Shown here one piece after another: positions 27,154 to 39,248 of a stretch of 64,000 nt of DNA. Where the stretch lies: positions 3,664,523 to 3,728,522 of the forward strand of contig NZ_JAAVSH020000001.1 in the NCBI RefSeq assembly GCF_011947365.2, in the 5' to 3' direction. A model generated the notes under the pieces. That model had not been told where the DNA came from. It saw nothing but the letters and a program-made list of their open reading frames with translations, and did not search any database. Origin of the DNA: an endosymbiont of Lamellibrachia barhami (GTDB lineage: Bacteria; Pseudomonadota; Gammaproteobacteria; Chromatiales; Chromatiaceae). Numbering within the stretch: the stretch's first letter is position 1; each line of letters starts with the position of its first letter. Made by a program: the position numbers and the translations under genes.

Positions 27154-29871
27154 ATGCATCCGCAAGGTGTAGCTGCTTTTCCCCACTACTATGTGGGCAT
27201 CAACTCTCTGACAGAACTGGCCACTAAAGATGACCGGGTCTGCGTCCTCAACATCACTGGCGGCGAGAGCCGTACCGTCACCCCGGTGAGCCACGTCTAT
27301 TCCGGTGGCAATATCATCTGTGGCACCGCGCCTGGGCGTTCCGGCACCAAGATGAAGACCTCCGCCGGTGACATCCCGGTCTACGACAACGTGGCCGAGG
27401 CGGTGGACGATGGCCAGGAATTCAACGTTGTGGTGGTCTACCTGCCACCCTCCGGTGTGCGCGACGGCGTGCTCGAAGCGGTGCGGGTCAACCCTAACCT
27501 GACCAAGATCGTCATACTCACCGAGAAAGTGCCGGTACGTGACGCCCGTATCATCCGCGCCATCGGCCAGATGCACGGTATCGACATCTTCGGCGGCAAC
27601 TGCCTGGGTCTGGCGGACGCCCACAACCATGTTCGCATCGGCGGCGCCCTGGGCGGCAGCGCACCGGAAGAGTCCCTGCTCCCCGGCTCTGTGGCCATCT
27701 ACTCCAACTCAGGCAACTTCACCACCACCATTGCGGTCTACCTGGCGACCGGCGGTTGGGGCACCACAGTCTCCTTCTCCTCCGGTAAGGATGTCTATAT
27801 CCACTACGCTGCGCAGGAGTGGACCCATGCATTCCACAATGATGATCGCTCCAAGTCTGCGGTGATGTATATCGAACCGGGTGGCTACTATGAGCGCGAT
27901 CTCGAATTCGACAAGCCGGTGGTTGCCTGTATCGTGGGCCGCTGGAAGGCGAAGCTGACCAAGGCCTGCGGCCATGCCGGTGCCATCGCCGGGGCCGGCG
28001 ATAACGCACTGGCCAAGGAGGAGTGGTTCATGGAGAAGTTTGGCGTGGACGCCATCTTCACCCCAGAGAACCCGGTCTGCTCCGAGAAGGGCGCCGTGGT
28101 GGTCAACATATCCCATATCCCGGAAGCCATGACCGCCGTGATGGCGAAACGGGGCGCCAAACCCGACTTCGACTCAGTGGGCGATCTCTCTCTCAAGTGC
28201 TGGTTCAGCAATTCCCAAGGCATCGACCTGCCGGATCATCTGAATCCGCCAGTCGTAGAGGCGATGGCTCCCTACAACGAGCAGATTGCCGGCCTCGGCG
28301 AACAGGTGGGTACGGTCTTCCCACGCCAGACCATGAAGGATACCTCCGGCGCCTCCATGATGGACCCCAAGACTCAGGTGACCAAGATTCATGGCACCAG
28401 TGTGCTGGACGCCTCCACCCACTCCTTCGAGGAGAATCTGGTACAGAGCCTGATTCGCGAGTACCCGGATGCGAATGGTGCGGCCCTGACCAACGTCGCC
28501 CTGAATACCTTCGTCAACCAGAGCGGCAAGATCGGGCTGGCTGCCGCTGACGCCTCCCGTGAGGCGGGTAACAGCCCCAATACCGCACTCTCTGCGGCAA
28601 TTGCCATGGTGGGACCGAAGCAGGTAGAGAAGGCTCGCACTGTCACCATGGCGCTGGTCGAACTGTTCAAGAAGAGTGGCCTGGAGGATCCGGCAGACGT
28701 GGGATTTGATTTCAGCGCCCAACTGGAAGACGCAGACGCCGGGGTATTCCTTACCGACTACTCCGGTCGCTGCAACGTTGCCATGTTGGCGGCGATTGAG
28801 ACCCGCGGCGCCAAATCGGTATTCATCGACTTCCTCAAGGCCCTGGAACAGAAGGGTGGCGGCAAGCTGAGCTGCAGTGTGCTGGTGGCTGCCATCACCA
28901 CTCATCTGGCCTGGAAGGCGCTGATGCGCAAGCGTCTCTCGGTTACCACCGTCAGCAACCTGCCCTGGCACTTCCGGGTATTCAGCACCCTGATCGGCTC
29001 TGCCGCCAGTGCAGAGAACCAGGAGAGGCACATCTTCTGCGGCGTGGCCAACAAGGAGCTTATGAGCAGTTGGAGCTTTACCGAGACCGCCCATCTGGCT
29101 CTGCTCGGTAATCGCCCGGGTGAAGAGGCGCTCTACGCCTTCTCCGTCCTGCTCGGTCTGATCATTACCAACGGTCCAGGAACTATCTCCGCACAGGGCG
29201 CCAAGGGTGCGGTCAGCGCCGATGGCCCCGAGGTCCCGGAACGGGTTCAGGTCAACAAGGGTTATATCGGCTTCCTGACTCACACCGGTTACGCCCACGG
29301 CGGCAACGGCTTCGAGGCCATCGCCTTCCTGTTGGATCGCTTCCGCGATTCCGGCCTGAGTGGTCCCGACGACGCAGGCCACGGCATGGATCTGGCCGCC
29401 ATGGCCACCGATTACGCCAAAGAGTACAAAGCGTACAAGACCAAGGCCAAGGCGGAAGGCAATCTCTCCTACGCCAAGATCCCCTGTGTGAACCACCCGG
29501 TGTTCAAGGGCGAAGCTGTTAACTACGACCCCCGCGAGGTGTTCGTCGACAAGCTGTTCAAGAAGCGCGGCAGCTATAACATCTTCCACGAGTTCTACCA
29601 TGAACTGGTCAACGCCCTGTTCAAAACCGGCGTCAGCCGCAACGTCTACTGTGTCAACGTGGATGCCGTGATCGCGGTGATTTTGCTGAAGATGCTGTGG
29701 CAGCCTTACGCGGATGGGGAGATCAGCGATTCGACCATGGAATCAGCTGCCTTCACCACTTTCCTGTTTGGTCGTATGATCGGCTCTGCAGCAGAGATCG
29801 ATGATCATACCAATCGCGGGCGGAATATGGACACCCGCACAGCGGCATCCCGCTGCTCCTACGTATCGTAG
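27154..29871 (+). CDS. aclA: ATP citrate lyase, large subunit with citrate synthase domain
   Basis: A 905-residue subunit. The N-terminal half is succinyl-CoA synthetase alpha-like, with CoA-binding ITGGESRTVTPVSHVYSGGN and the phosphohistidine loop CGHAGAIAGAG (about residue 271). The C-terminal part is citrate synthase-like, with HTGYAHGGNGFEA (about residue 710) and GRMIGSAAEIDDH at the end. It is about 300 residues longer than AclA of green sulfur bacteria (about 610), which fits the divergent type II enzyme known from tubeworm symbionts and magnetotactic cocci. The ATG at 27154 has GAGGGAG ahead; an open frame upstream is not conserved. Confidence 0.9.
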   Translation: MHPQGVAAFPHYYVGINSLTELATKDDRVCVLNITGGESRTVTPVSHVYSGGNIICGTAPGRSGTKMKTSAGDIPVYDNVAEAVDDGQEFNVVVVYLPPSGVRDGVLEAVRVNPNLTKIVILTEKVPVRDARIIRAIGQMHGIDIFGGNCLGLADAHNHVRIGGALGGSAPEESLLPGSVAIYSNSGNFTTTIAVYLATGGWGTTVSFSSGKDVYIHYAAQEWTHAFHNDDRSKSAVMYIEPGGYYERDLEFDKPVVACIVGRWKAKLTKACGHAGAIAGAGDNALAKEEWFMEKFGVDAIFTPENPVCSEKGAVVVNISHIPEAMTAVMAKRGAKPDFDSVGDLSLKCWFSNSQGIDLPDHLNPPVVEAMAPYNEQIAGLGEQVGTVFPRQTMKDTSGASMMDPKTQVTKIHGTSVLDASTHSFEENLVQSLIREYPDANGAALTNVALNTFVNQSGKIGLAAADASREAGNSPNTALSAAIAMVGPKQVEKARTVTMALVELFKKSGLEDPADVGFDFSAQLEDADAGVFLTDYSGRCNVAMLAAIETRGAKSVFIDFLKALEQKGGGKLSCSVLVAAITTHLAWKALMRKRLSVTTVSNLPWHFRVFSTLIGSAASAENQERHIFCGVANKELMSSWSFTETAHLALLGNRPGEEALYAFSVLLGLIITNGPGTISAQGAKGAVSADGPEVPERVQVNKGYIGFLTHTGYAHGGNGFEAIAFLLDRFRDSGLSGPDDAGHGMDLAAMATDYAKEYKAYKTKAKAEGNLSYAKIPCVNHPVFKGEAVNYDPREVFVDKLFKKRGSYNIFHEFYHELVNALFKTGVSRNVYCVNVDAVIAVILLKMLWQPYADGEISDSTMESAAFTTFLFGRMIGSAAEIDDHTNRGRNMDTRTAASRCSYVS

Positions 29872-29942
29872 CTAGCAGTTTGACGAAACAGTTCAATCTG
29901 GATCCTGCAAGCAGTCGCAGGATTCAGGTGCAAATTTACTGA

Positions 29943-32183
<2,241 letters not shown>

Positions 32184-32282
32184 TTCAGTGAGACACTACG
32201 GGAGCTTGGGAGCGTGGGGACGCGCTCCCGCTTTTCCTGTTTGGTTAGGTGGTCGGGTGTTGTGAACCTTTGGAGGTAGCAT

Positions 32283-32819
32283 ATGGTCGATATCGATGAT
32301 CAAATGGTTGAGTTAATCAAAGAGTCCATCAAGCTGGAGATAAGCGGCAAGGGGTTTTATGAACGTGCGGCCGTTGTGACCGAAGACGAACTCGGAAAAG
32401 CCATGTTCATACGGCTCGCTAAAGAGGAGGATGGCCACCTCACAGTTTTGGAGAAGATATTCACCTCCATCACCGGTGGTGAGGATTGGCGGAATATTGC
32501 CGACAGGGAGATGCAGAAAAAAGGACCGGCGTCGGTTGTCGACCAGTTGGAAGCGGCTATAGCCAAGCGGGGAAAGGACAACAAGAATGCCAACGGCGCC
32601 GAAGCGCTCAAGATAGCGATGGAGATGGAGAGAAAGGCGATCCGTTTTTTTGAAGAGCTGGTCAAAAAGGCGTCAAACCCCAAGGTGCGTGAGTTGGCGG
32701 AGTCCCTCGCCGATGAGGAGAGGTTTCATTATGATCTGCTCCAATCTCAGCACGATAGCGTGTTGAACATGGGGTATTGGATCGATTCCACTGATATTAG
32801 AATGGACAGCAAATTTTGA
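32283..32819 (+). CDS. Ferritin-like/rubrerythrin-type protein 1
   Basis: A 178-residue ferritin-like four-helix protein. Two EExxH-type diiron motifs (EEDGH near residue 56 and EERFH near residue 148) with Glu-rich first and third helices (KLEISGKGFYERAA, EMERKAIRFFEELV) make a rubrerythrin-like diiron site. There is no rubredoxin domain at the end. Probably an iron or peroxide-handling protein. In this cluster it could protect oxygen-sensitive KOR and Hdr. GGAGG lies ahead of the start. A similar gene is at 33145. Confidence 0.8.
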   Translation: MVDIDDQMVELIKESIKLEISGKGFYERAAVVTEDELGKAMFIRLAKEEDGHLTVLEKIFTSITGGEDWRNIADREMQKKGPASVVDQLEAAIAKRGKDNKNANGAEALKIAMEMERKAIRFFEELVKKASNPKVRELAESLADEERFHYDLLQSQHDSVLNMGYWIDSTDIRMDSKF

Positions 32820-32824
32820 TTTGG

Positions 32825-32992
32825 CTAGGAGGCTGTCGGGTTTATCCGTTTGAAGCGAAAATCACTGGGGGCGAATCAAATCAGTTTATCAAACGAGGAG
32901 AATAGTGGACCTATTTAACGAGTTTGATATGCTGAGTTGATCGCCATCCAGGGATTTGCAGCCAAATAGCGTTAAATCCGACAGCCTCCTAG
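32825..32992. repeat. MITE-like element with 19-base inverted ends
   Basis: A 168-base non-coding element. Its ends (32825-32843 and 32974-32992) are inverted repeats that match at 18 of 19 bases and start CTAGGAGGCTGTCGG. No ORF of note lies inside. It looks like a non-autonomous transposon remnant, and a related palindrome overlaps the pntB stop at 40665. Confidence 0.75.
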
Positions 32993-33019
32993 ATTCCACT
33001 TCACCACGAATATAGGGAT

Positions 33020-33092
33020 TGTAGGATGCTGGTGAGCTTGCGAACCGCATCATTTATGATCGATGCGGTTCGTTTCTCACCAGCATCCTACA
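33020..33092. repeat. GTAGGATG palindromic repeat, copy 2
   Basis: A 73-base near-perfect palindrome (tgtaggatgctggtgag against ctcaccagcatcctaca, with inner GCGAACCGCAT/ATGCGGTTCG arms). Same family as the repeats in the korB-korC gap and at 43882, 59308 and 60913. It lies 52 bases ahead of the second ferritin-like gene. Confidence 0.8.
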
Positions 33093-33144
33093 TGTTATCT
33101 CCATATCCAGCATGAGCTGAATAGTTACGAGAGAGACAGAGATC

Positions 33145-33627
33145 ATGAGCTTCGAATTTAATGCCGATGAAGTCTTCGAGATGGCCGAGCAGATCGAGAG
33201 AAACGGGGCGGAGTTTTACCGTAAGGCTGCCGGGACCGTTATCGGCGACCCTGCAGGCAGAGACTTCCTCATCGAGCTTGCCCGGATGGAAGAGGAGCAT
33301 GAGGATGTTTTTTCAGACATACGGAAATCCCTGACGGATGAGCAGCGGAAGTCGACTGTTGCGGATCCCAATGACGAGGCCATCGGCTACCTGCGTTCGC
33401 TTGCGGATACCCGGGTTTTTTTCCAGAAAGAGATAGATACATCTTCAATGGAGGAGATCCTGAAAGCGGCCATAATGACCGAGAAAGATTCGATCGCATT
33501 CTACCTGGGAATGAAGGAAATGGTCCCGGAGAGGGGCGGCAAGGACAAAATCGACCAGATCATCCAAGAGGAAATGAGCCATATTCGCCTCCTGAGTCAA
33601 GAACTCATTACACGCAGGAGTGGGTAG
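33145..33627 (+). CDS. Ferritin-like/rubrerythrin-type protein 2
   Basis: A 160-residue ferritin-like protein with EExH-type diiron motifs (MEEEHED near residue 51 and QEEMSHIRLL near residue 141). Like the gene at 32283 it lacks a rubredoxin domain. The two share the fold but only weak sequence similarity, so they are not a recent duplication. A MITE-like element and a palindromic repeat separate them. An oxygen- or iron-protection role is an inference. Confidence 0.78.
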   Translation: MSFEFNADEVFEMAEQIERNGAEFYRKAAGTVIGDPAGRDFLIELARMEEEHEDVFSDIRKSLTDEQRKSTVADPNDEAIGYLRSLADTRVFFQKEIDTSSMEEILKAAIMTEKDSIAFYLGMKEMVPERGGKDKIDQIIQEEMSHIRLLSQELITRRSG

Positions 33628-33902
33628 AGATAATCGAACGCTTGAGCAGGTTGGGTTAGGCAGTCTTTTTGCCCGTAACCCAATAATTTACGCCATTCTT
33701 GTCGTGTTACGCTACGCTAACATAACCTACTGTTTGTTAAGGTAGTTGGCGAGGCTTTGACAATACGAACACCATCGCCTTAAGTTAAGTGCCATTTCGC
33801 TCAGAGACGGTACGTTTCCCCATTGCTGTCGTTGCCTCTACCTGCAGCTGCGACCAGCAAGACAAGCTGGATCAATATTCTGCGGTCCTCCGGAAGAACA
33901 TT

Positions 33903-34181
33903 ATGAATGTAAATGAACCCCGGCAGTCGAAGTGGGAGTGGCTGGAGAATCCCGATTCCACATTCGAGTTGCATAGCACCGAGCGGAGAGCGTTTTACGA
34001 GTGGCAGGTGGCCGACAAGGAATGGTCGAAGGTCACCTGCGGTTTGGATGCCAAGGGCGGAAAGCAAAAGCAGTCGAAGAAAAACAAAAAGCTGCTGAAG
34101 GCATTGAATAAACGCTTAAATAAGGCGGCTAAGGCGTATAAAATAGCCAGAAGCAGGCTGCACGACGCTTGGTCTGCCTGA
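33903..34181 (+). CDS. Small basic hypothetical protein
   Basis: A 92-residue protein. The first half has several Trp (KWEWLENP, FYEWQVADKEWSKV). The second half is strongly Lys-rich (KQKQSKKNKKLLKALNKRLNKAAK written in part), suggesting nucleic acid or membrane binding. No family recognised. An upstream extension to 33789 exists but looks unrelated. The ribosome site is weak. No neighbour suggests a role. Confidence 0.45.
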   Translation: MNVNEPRQSKWEWLENPDSTFELHSTERRAFYEWQVADKEWSKVTCGLDAKGGKQKQSKKNKKLLKALNKRLNKAAKAYKIARSRLHDAWSA

Positions 34182-34525
34182 ATCCCTTGAGGGATGTCTG
34201 CCTGGAGAAAAAGGCGCTACCCTATCGATTGTAAAGATGGAACAGCACCTTTAATGCGGCCCTTATTTTAACCTGATTACCCGTAAAATTCAGTCATGAT
34301 CTGAGAGTGTTTTTCAATCCGCAAATAACGCAATTTTTCCTTATGTATTAAGACATTGCATCCGTCCAATAAGCCCTGTTCTGTAATCATTGAACCGGCC
34401 GATGCAGATGGATAACCATCAGGTTTTCATACAAAATCAATGCATTTGCGCTTTTTGCGTTGTTCGCGGACAAATCTCTTTCCCTATAGCAGCTGAGTGA
34501 TAGGGATAATCAGATATTTTAATGC
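34182..34525. other. Intergenic region, no gene seen
   Basis: An AT-rich 344-base stretch between the small basic protein and the cNMP-binding-domain gene, which converge here. I see no supported ORF, RNA or clear terminator. Confidence 0.5.
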
Positions 34526-35077
34526 TCAATAGCGCCCATGCTGGTGGTGGATATAATTACTCATTTCCACGTACTGCATGTTCATGCGCTTCGTGATCTC
34601 GTGTACCTCTCGGGCAATGGCGCGCATCAGTTTGTAAACTATTTGCGGGTGCTCATCCAGCAGACTTTCAAGGTGCTTTCTCTTGATTTGGAGGACATCC
34701 GTGGTGCAGTCCGCCTGGAGTGTGGCGCTGTGTTCCGAACCGTCCAGAAATCCCATTTCGCCGGCCATCTCCCCCTCTCGGATGCACGCCAAGGTGACAT
34801 GCTCACCACCCCCAGTCCCCCTATTCACCTGCAGGCGTCCCTTGATTAATATGTAAAGGGAATCGTCCTTTTTCCCCTGTTGAATCAGGATTTGGCCTTT
34901 TTTCAAGGTAATAACTGTAGCGATTCCTGCCAGCCGACCACACTCCCCGTCGTCCAACTCGCTTACGAAGGGTAGCTTGCAAACCGCATCCATATGTTTT
35001 TCTATGTTTCTTGCTCTTTTTTTCATTCCCTTTTTTGTTTCGGCTTGAGTTTCTTTCGGACTGCTTTTTTCTGCCAT
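34526..35077 (-). CDS. Cyclic nucleotide-binding-domain protein without DNA-binding domain
   Basis: A 183-residue protein made of one cNMP-binding domain (about residues 30-150), with the ITLKKGQILIQQG and LYILIKGRLQV segments. The phosphate-binding cassette reads GEMGFLDGSEHSATLQA, where the Arg that holds the cyclic phosphate is replaced by His. It may therefore not bind cAMP. No helix-turn-helix follows, so it is not a Crp-type regulator; it may control a partner. The helical C-terminus ends in IHHQHGRY. Confidence 0.8.
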   Translation of the reverse strand: MAEKSSPKETQAETKKGMKKRARNIEKHMDAVCKLPFVSELDDGECGRLAGIATVITLKKGQILIQQGKKDDSLYILIKGRLQVNRGTGGGEHVTLACIREGEMAGEMGFLDGSEHSATLQADCTTDVLQIKRKHLESLLDEHPQIVYKLMRAIAREVHEITKRMNMQYVEMSNYIHHQHGRY

Positions 35078-35101
35078 GATTTAACCCTCGTCAGCTCAGC
35101 T

Positions 35102-35401
35102 TTAAATTAGGTATCGATCAAACACCTGTCTATCCCAATGCGGACTGGTGGGCGTCACCATCACGGCCACCCGCTGTCCCGCACTGGGGTCCTTGCCGCG
35201 GGTATTTTTCCCTTCCACCCTCAGCTGTGGGGCTCGATCAGGCTGGTGGAGAAGAACACCGCATCGGAATCCCTCCATCAGTTCCGAAAATCCCACATGA
35301 GTATCATAGTGGATGTTTGCTACAAAATAGAGGACATAGTCGATCTCCTTGTCGAGTTGCTCGTAGGGCAGGCGGTAACTCGGCACGCTGTAGCGCAGCA
35401 A
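35102..35401 (-). CDS. Hypothetical ORF, possibly a gene fragment
   Basis: A 99-codon frame with a TTG start at 35401, 24 bases upstream of the cNMP-binding gene on the same strand. The sequence is protein-like but matches no family I know, and no clear ribosome site precedes it. It may be the remaining end of a larger gene or a spurious frame. Confidence 0.3.
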   Translation of the reverse strand: MLRYSVPSYRLPYEQLDKEIDYVLYFVANIHYDTHVGFSELMEGFRCGVLLHQPDRAPQLRVEGKNTRGKDPSAGQRVAVMVTPTSPHWDRQVFDRYLI

Positions 35402-35743
35402 GCCATGCCCATATTCCTTTTTTTTGTTACGGTATTGTTACTGCAATGCCAGTATAATTAAAAAATTTCTGGTGTGGGTATCAGTCGTGGAGCATAGATG
35501 GCCCCTTCTCGGGCGTGCTCATGTCAGTTTTTTACCCCTGTCAGCCTTGTCCAGTACATCCGTGCATCGCTGCCGGGATTTTTTTGCAAGGGAAGGTTTG
35601 CGTGCCGCGTTCGGTTTCTTTATGGTATTTCTGCGCAAACAGTAAGGGTGATACCTGAACAGGCTGGCTTTGGCCGCATCGATGGTGGAACCTGCCCAGA
35701 CCACCGACGGTAATAAATTAACGAGTTCCTAAGGAGGAACCAA
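35402..35743. other. Intergenic region ahead of aconitase
   Basis: This 342-base divergent region should hold the acnA promoter. A TATAAT hexamer is at 35453-35458, but no well-spaced -35 is visible. A strong ribosome site AAGGAGG lies at 35731-35737, just ahead of the acnA ATG. Confidence 0.4.
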
Positions 35744-37663
35744 ATGAAGCCTTTGAATTTGACGGAGAAAATCCTGCTCGACCACCTAGTTGATGGGAAT
35801 GAGCTACCCGCGCCCGGTACTGTGATCAAGATCAGGGTGGACGAGGCCTTCACTCAGGATGCCACCGGCACCATGTGCATGCTGCAGCTGGAGGCTATGG
35901 GCGTCAACCGAGTCAAGCCGCTCTCCGTCAACTTTGTCGACCACAGTATGTTGCAGGTCGGGTTTCGTAATCCGGACGACCACGAATATCTGAAGACTGT
36001 GGCCCAGAAGCTGGGCATTGTCTACTCTCCGGCAGGCACCGGCATCTGCCACTTTCTGAACATAGAGAACTTCGTCAAGCCGGGCATGACCGGCGTAGGT
36101 GCGGACAGCCATACCGTGAACGCCGGCGGCTGCGGCGCTATCTTCATGGGTGCCGGCGGCTACGACGTGGCTTTGGCGATGGCCACCGGCGAGTACAGCA
36201 TGCCCATGCCCAAGGTGGTCAAGGTCAATCTCACCGGTTCAATACAGCCCGGCGTAATGGCCATGGACGTTATCCTCAAGATGCTGGAGATCAACGGCGT
36301 CAAAGGCGGCAAGGGCACCGTCTTCGAATATGCGGGGTCTGACGTCGCCAGCCTCTCCCTCACCGAACGCGCCACCATCACCAATATGGGCGCCGAGATG
36401 GGCGCCACCACATCCATCTTCCCCAGTGACGAACGCACCCAGGCGTTCCTTGAGGAGCGTGGACGCGGTCAGGACTACCAGCCGCTAGCGGCTGAAGAGG
36501 GGGCTGAGTATGAGCGGGTCATCGATATCGATCTCTCCGCCCTGGAGCCGTCGATCGCCATCTATCCCTCTCCCGGCAACGTGGAGAAAGTATCAGATCA
36601 TGTTGGCGAGAAGATCAACCAGGTCTCCGTGGGCAGCTGCACCAACAGCTCCTATGAGAACATCGCCTCTTTCGCCGAATTACTGAAGGGCAAGCGCGTC
36701 TCCGTGGACACCCTGCTCTATCCCGGCTCCCGCTCCGTGGCCATGCAGTTGGCCGAGTCCGGTTACATGACCACGCTTCTCCACTCCGGTGTGCGCATCC
36801 AGGATAATGGCTGCGGCGCCTGTATCGGTCAGGGTGGTTCCCCGGTGAGCAAGGGCATCTCCCTGCGCACCTTCAACCGTAACTTCCCCAAGCGCTCCGG
36901 CACCGCCGACGCCGAGGTTCATCTGGTCAGCCCGTTGGTGGCGGCGGCCAGCGCCATCACCGGTGAGATCACCCTGCCCCAGGGGGATGTAGAGATCAAA
37001 CAGACGCCGACGATCCTGGATATGGAATCCTTCATCATGCCCCTGCCCCAGGAAGAGGCGGAGAAGGTAGAGGTCATCCGCGGCCCCAACATCATGGCCC
37101 TGCCGAATTTCGACCCGCTGCCCGACACCCTGAAAGGCGAGGTTCTGCTGAAGCTGGGCGACAACATCAGCACCGATGACATCCAGCCCGCCGGCACCTT
37201 CCTGCCGTTGCGCTCCAATGTCAAAGAGTACGCCATGCAGGCCACCTTCAATCCGGTGGACCCGAGCTTCTCCACCCGTGCCTGCGAACATCGTGATGCC
37301 GGCGGTCACGGTATCATCGTCGGCGGTGAGAACTATGGTCAGGGCAGCTCACGCGAGCACGCGGCGCTCTGTCCCCGCTGGTTGGGCATTCGTGCCGTGG
37401 TGGTCTCCCAGTTTGCGCGTATCCACGTGGCCAATCTGGTCAACTTCGGTATCGTGCCCCTGACCTTCGCGAATGAGGCGGACTACGAGAAGATCAACCA
37501 GGGTGATACAGTCTCCATTGATGTCTCCAACCTTGAAGGGGATCTTTTTCTGGAGGTCAACGGCGAGCGGATCCCACTGAACCCGGCCTTCGAACCTGGT
37601 GACGTGGCGCCCCTGAAGACCGGCGGTTCACTACCCCTGTTCAAATCAACCTATAAAGGCTAA
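35744..37663 (+). CDS. acnA: Aconitate hydratase (about 640-residue type)
   Basis: A 639-residue aconitase interconverting citrate and isocitrate. Cluster Cys residues are in GSCTNSSYENIASF and GCGACIGQGG. The N-terminal site has VGADSHTVNAGGCG and the swivel domain has YGQGSSREHAALCPRWLG. It is shorter than the 890-residue AcnA of enteric bacteria and belongs to the compact class seen in several autotrophs. It opens the acnA-pntA-pntB-mdh run that ends the carbon-fixation block; pntA starts 6 bases after its stop. Confidence 0.95.
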   Translation: MKPLNLTEKILLDHLVDGNELPAPGTVIKIRVDEAFTQDATGTMCMLQLEAMGVNRVKPLSVNFVDHSMLQVGFRNPDDHEYLKTVAQKLGIVYSPAGTGICHFLNIENFVKPGMTGVGADSHTVNAGGCGAIFMGAGGYDVALAMATGEYSMPMPKVVKVNLTGSIQPGVMAMDVILKMLEINGVKGGKGTVFEYAGSDVASLSLTERATITNMGAEMGATTSIFPSDERTQAFLEERGRGQDYQPLAAEEGAEYERVIDIDLSALEPSIAIYPSPGNVEKVSDHVGEKINQVSVGSCTNSSYENIASFAELLKGKRVSVDTLLYPGSRSVAMQLAESGYMTTLLHSGVRIQDNGCGACIGQGGSPVSKGISLRTFNRNFPKRSGTADAEVHLVSPLVAAASAITGEITLPQGDVEIKQTPTILDMESFIMPLPQEEAEKVEVIRGPNIMALPNFDPLPDTLKGEVLLKLGDNISTDDIQPAGTFLPLRSNVKEYAMQATFNPVDPSFSTRACEHRDAGGHGIIVGGENYGQGSSREHAALCPRWLGIRAVVVSQFARIHVANLVNFGIVPLTFANEADYEKINQGDTVSIDVSNLEGDLFLEVNGERIPLNPAFEPGDVAPLKTGGSLPLFKSTYKG

Positions 37664-37669
37664 GCAATC

Positions 37670-39238
37670 ATGGCAATGAAGATTGGTATCCCGAAAGAGT
37701 GCCACGAAGGTGAGCAACGGGTTGCTGCCACTCCCGAGACTGCCGAGCGGCTGCAGAAGCTGGGCTTCTCGGTGGCTATACAGGCGGGAGCAGGGGCTGG
37801 GGCAAACTTCAGCGACGACGCCTTCCGCGAGGCGGGTGTCGAGATTGCGGAAGAGGCCAAGACCCTGTGGGCCGAGTCCGACATCATACTCAAGGTACGC
37901 GCCCCGGATATCGACTGCCCAACCTGCCGGGACGAGACCGAACTGTTGCGCGAGGGCGGCACCCTCATCAGCTTCATCTGGCCAGCCCAGAACGAGGAGC
38001 TGATGCAGAAGCTGGCCGCACGCAAGGCCACCGTGCTGGCGATGGACAGTGTTCCCCGTATCTCCCGCGCACAGAAGTTGGATGCACTCAGCTCCATGGC
38101 CAACATTGCCGGTTACCGCGCCGTGGTGGAGGCAGCCAACCAGTTTGGCCGCTTCTTCACAGGTCAGGTGACCGCTGCGGGCAAGGTGCCGCCGGCCAAG
38201 GTTCTGGTCATCGGCGCTGGCGTCGCAGGTCTGGCCGCCATTGGCGCGGCTGGCTCCATGGGCGCCATGGTGCGCGCCTTCGACACCCGCCCCGAGGTCA
38301 AGGAGCAGGTGGAGAGCATGGGCGCTGAGTTCCTGATGCTGGAATTCGAGGAGGAGGAGGGCGGATCCCCAGGCACCGGCTACGCCAAGACCATGAGCAA
38401 GGAGTTCATCGAGGCGGAGATGAAACTGTTTGCCGAACAGGCGATGGATGTGGATATCATCATCACCACCGCCTTGATCCCCGGCAGACCGGCCCCTGAA
38501 CTGATCACTTCAGGTATGGTCGAGTCGATGAAGGACGGCAGCGTCATCGTCGATCTGGCCGCTGAGCAGGGTGGCAACTGCGCCCTGACGGAGCCGGGCA
38601 AGGTGGCCGTCAAACACGGTGTCACCATCATCGGTTATACAGATCTGCCCAGCCGTCTGGCGACGCAGTCGAGCCAGCTCTATGGCACCAACCTGCGTCA
38701 CCTGCTGACAGATCTGACCCCTGGGAAGGATGGTCAGATCGTGGTGGACATGGAGGACGACGTTATCCGTGGCGCTACGGTAATCAAGGATGGCGAGATC
38801 ACCTGGCCGCCGCCACAGATCAAGGTATCGGCGGCCCCGGCGACCAAACCGGCAACCGCGGCCCCGCCGCAGCCGATTGAAGCCGATGTGAAAAAGAGTG
38901 GCTGGGTCGGTGCCGTCGGCCTTGCCGTCGGTGGATTATTGCTGGCCGCTCTGGGTCAGGTCTCGCCGCCGGAATTCCTGTCGCACCTCACGGTGTTCGT
39001 ATTGGCCTGTTTCATCGGTTATATGGTGATCTGGAACGTCACCCCCGCCCTGCATACACCACTGATGTCGGTGACCAATGCAATCAGTGGCATCATCGTC
39101 ATCGGCGCCATGCTGCAGATATCCAGTTCGAGCGGGCTGGTGCTAATACTGGCGTTCGTCGCCGTCCTGATCGCAACCATCAACATCGCCGGCGGCTTCT
39201 GGGTCACCCAGCGCATGTTGAAGATGTTCCAGAAGTGA
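37670..39238 (+). CDS. pntA: NAD(P) transhydrogenase, alpha subunit
   Basis: A 522-residue PntA. It has the NAD-binding domain ([17 protein letters not shown] at the start, [22 protein letters not shown] near residue 178) and the family's [12 protein letters not shown] segment. After a Pro/Ala linker come about four membrane helices (residues 400-515). With PntB it uses the proton gradient to make NADPH from NADH. NADPH is needed by the monomeric isocitrate dehydrogenase upstream. Length and domain order are normal. Confidence 0.95.
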   Translation: MAMKIGIPKECHEGEQRVAATPETAERLQKLGFSVAIQAGAGAGANFSDDAFREAGVEIAEEAKTLWAESDIILKVRAPDIDCPTCRDETELLREGGTLISFIWPAQNEELMQKLAARKATVLAMDSVPRISRAQKLDALSSMANIAGYRAVVEAANQFGRFFTGQVTAAGKVPPAKVLVIGAGVAGLAAIGAAGSMGAMVRAFDTRPEVKEQVESMGAEFLMLEFEEEEGGSPGTGYAKTMSKEFIEAEMKLFAEQAMDVDIIITTALIPGRPAPELITSGMVESMKDGSVIVDLAAEQGGNCALTEPGKVAVKHGVTIIGYTDLPSRLATQSSQLYGTNLRHLLTDLTPGKDGQIVVDMEDDVIRGATVIKDGEITWPPPQIKVSAAPATKPATAAPPQPIEADVKKSGWVGAVGLAVGGLLLAALGQVSPPEFLSHLTVFVLACFIGYMVIWNVTPALHTPLMSVTNAISGIIVIGAMLQISSSSGLVLILAFVAVLIATINIAGGFWVTQRMLKMFQK

Positions 39239-39248
39239 GGTTTGATAG

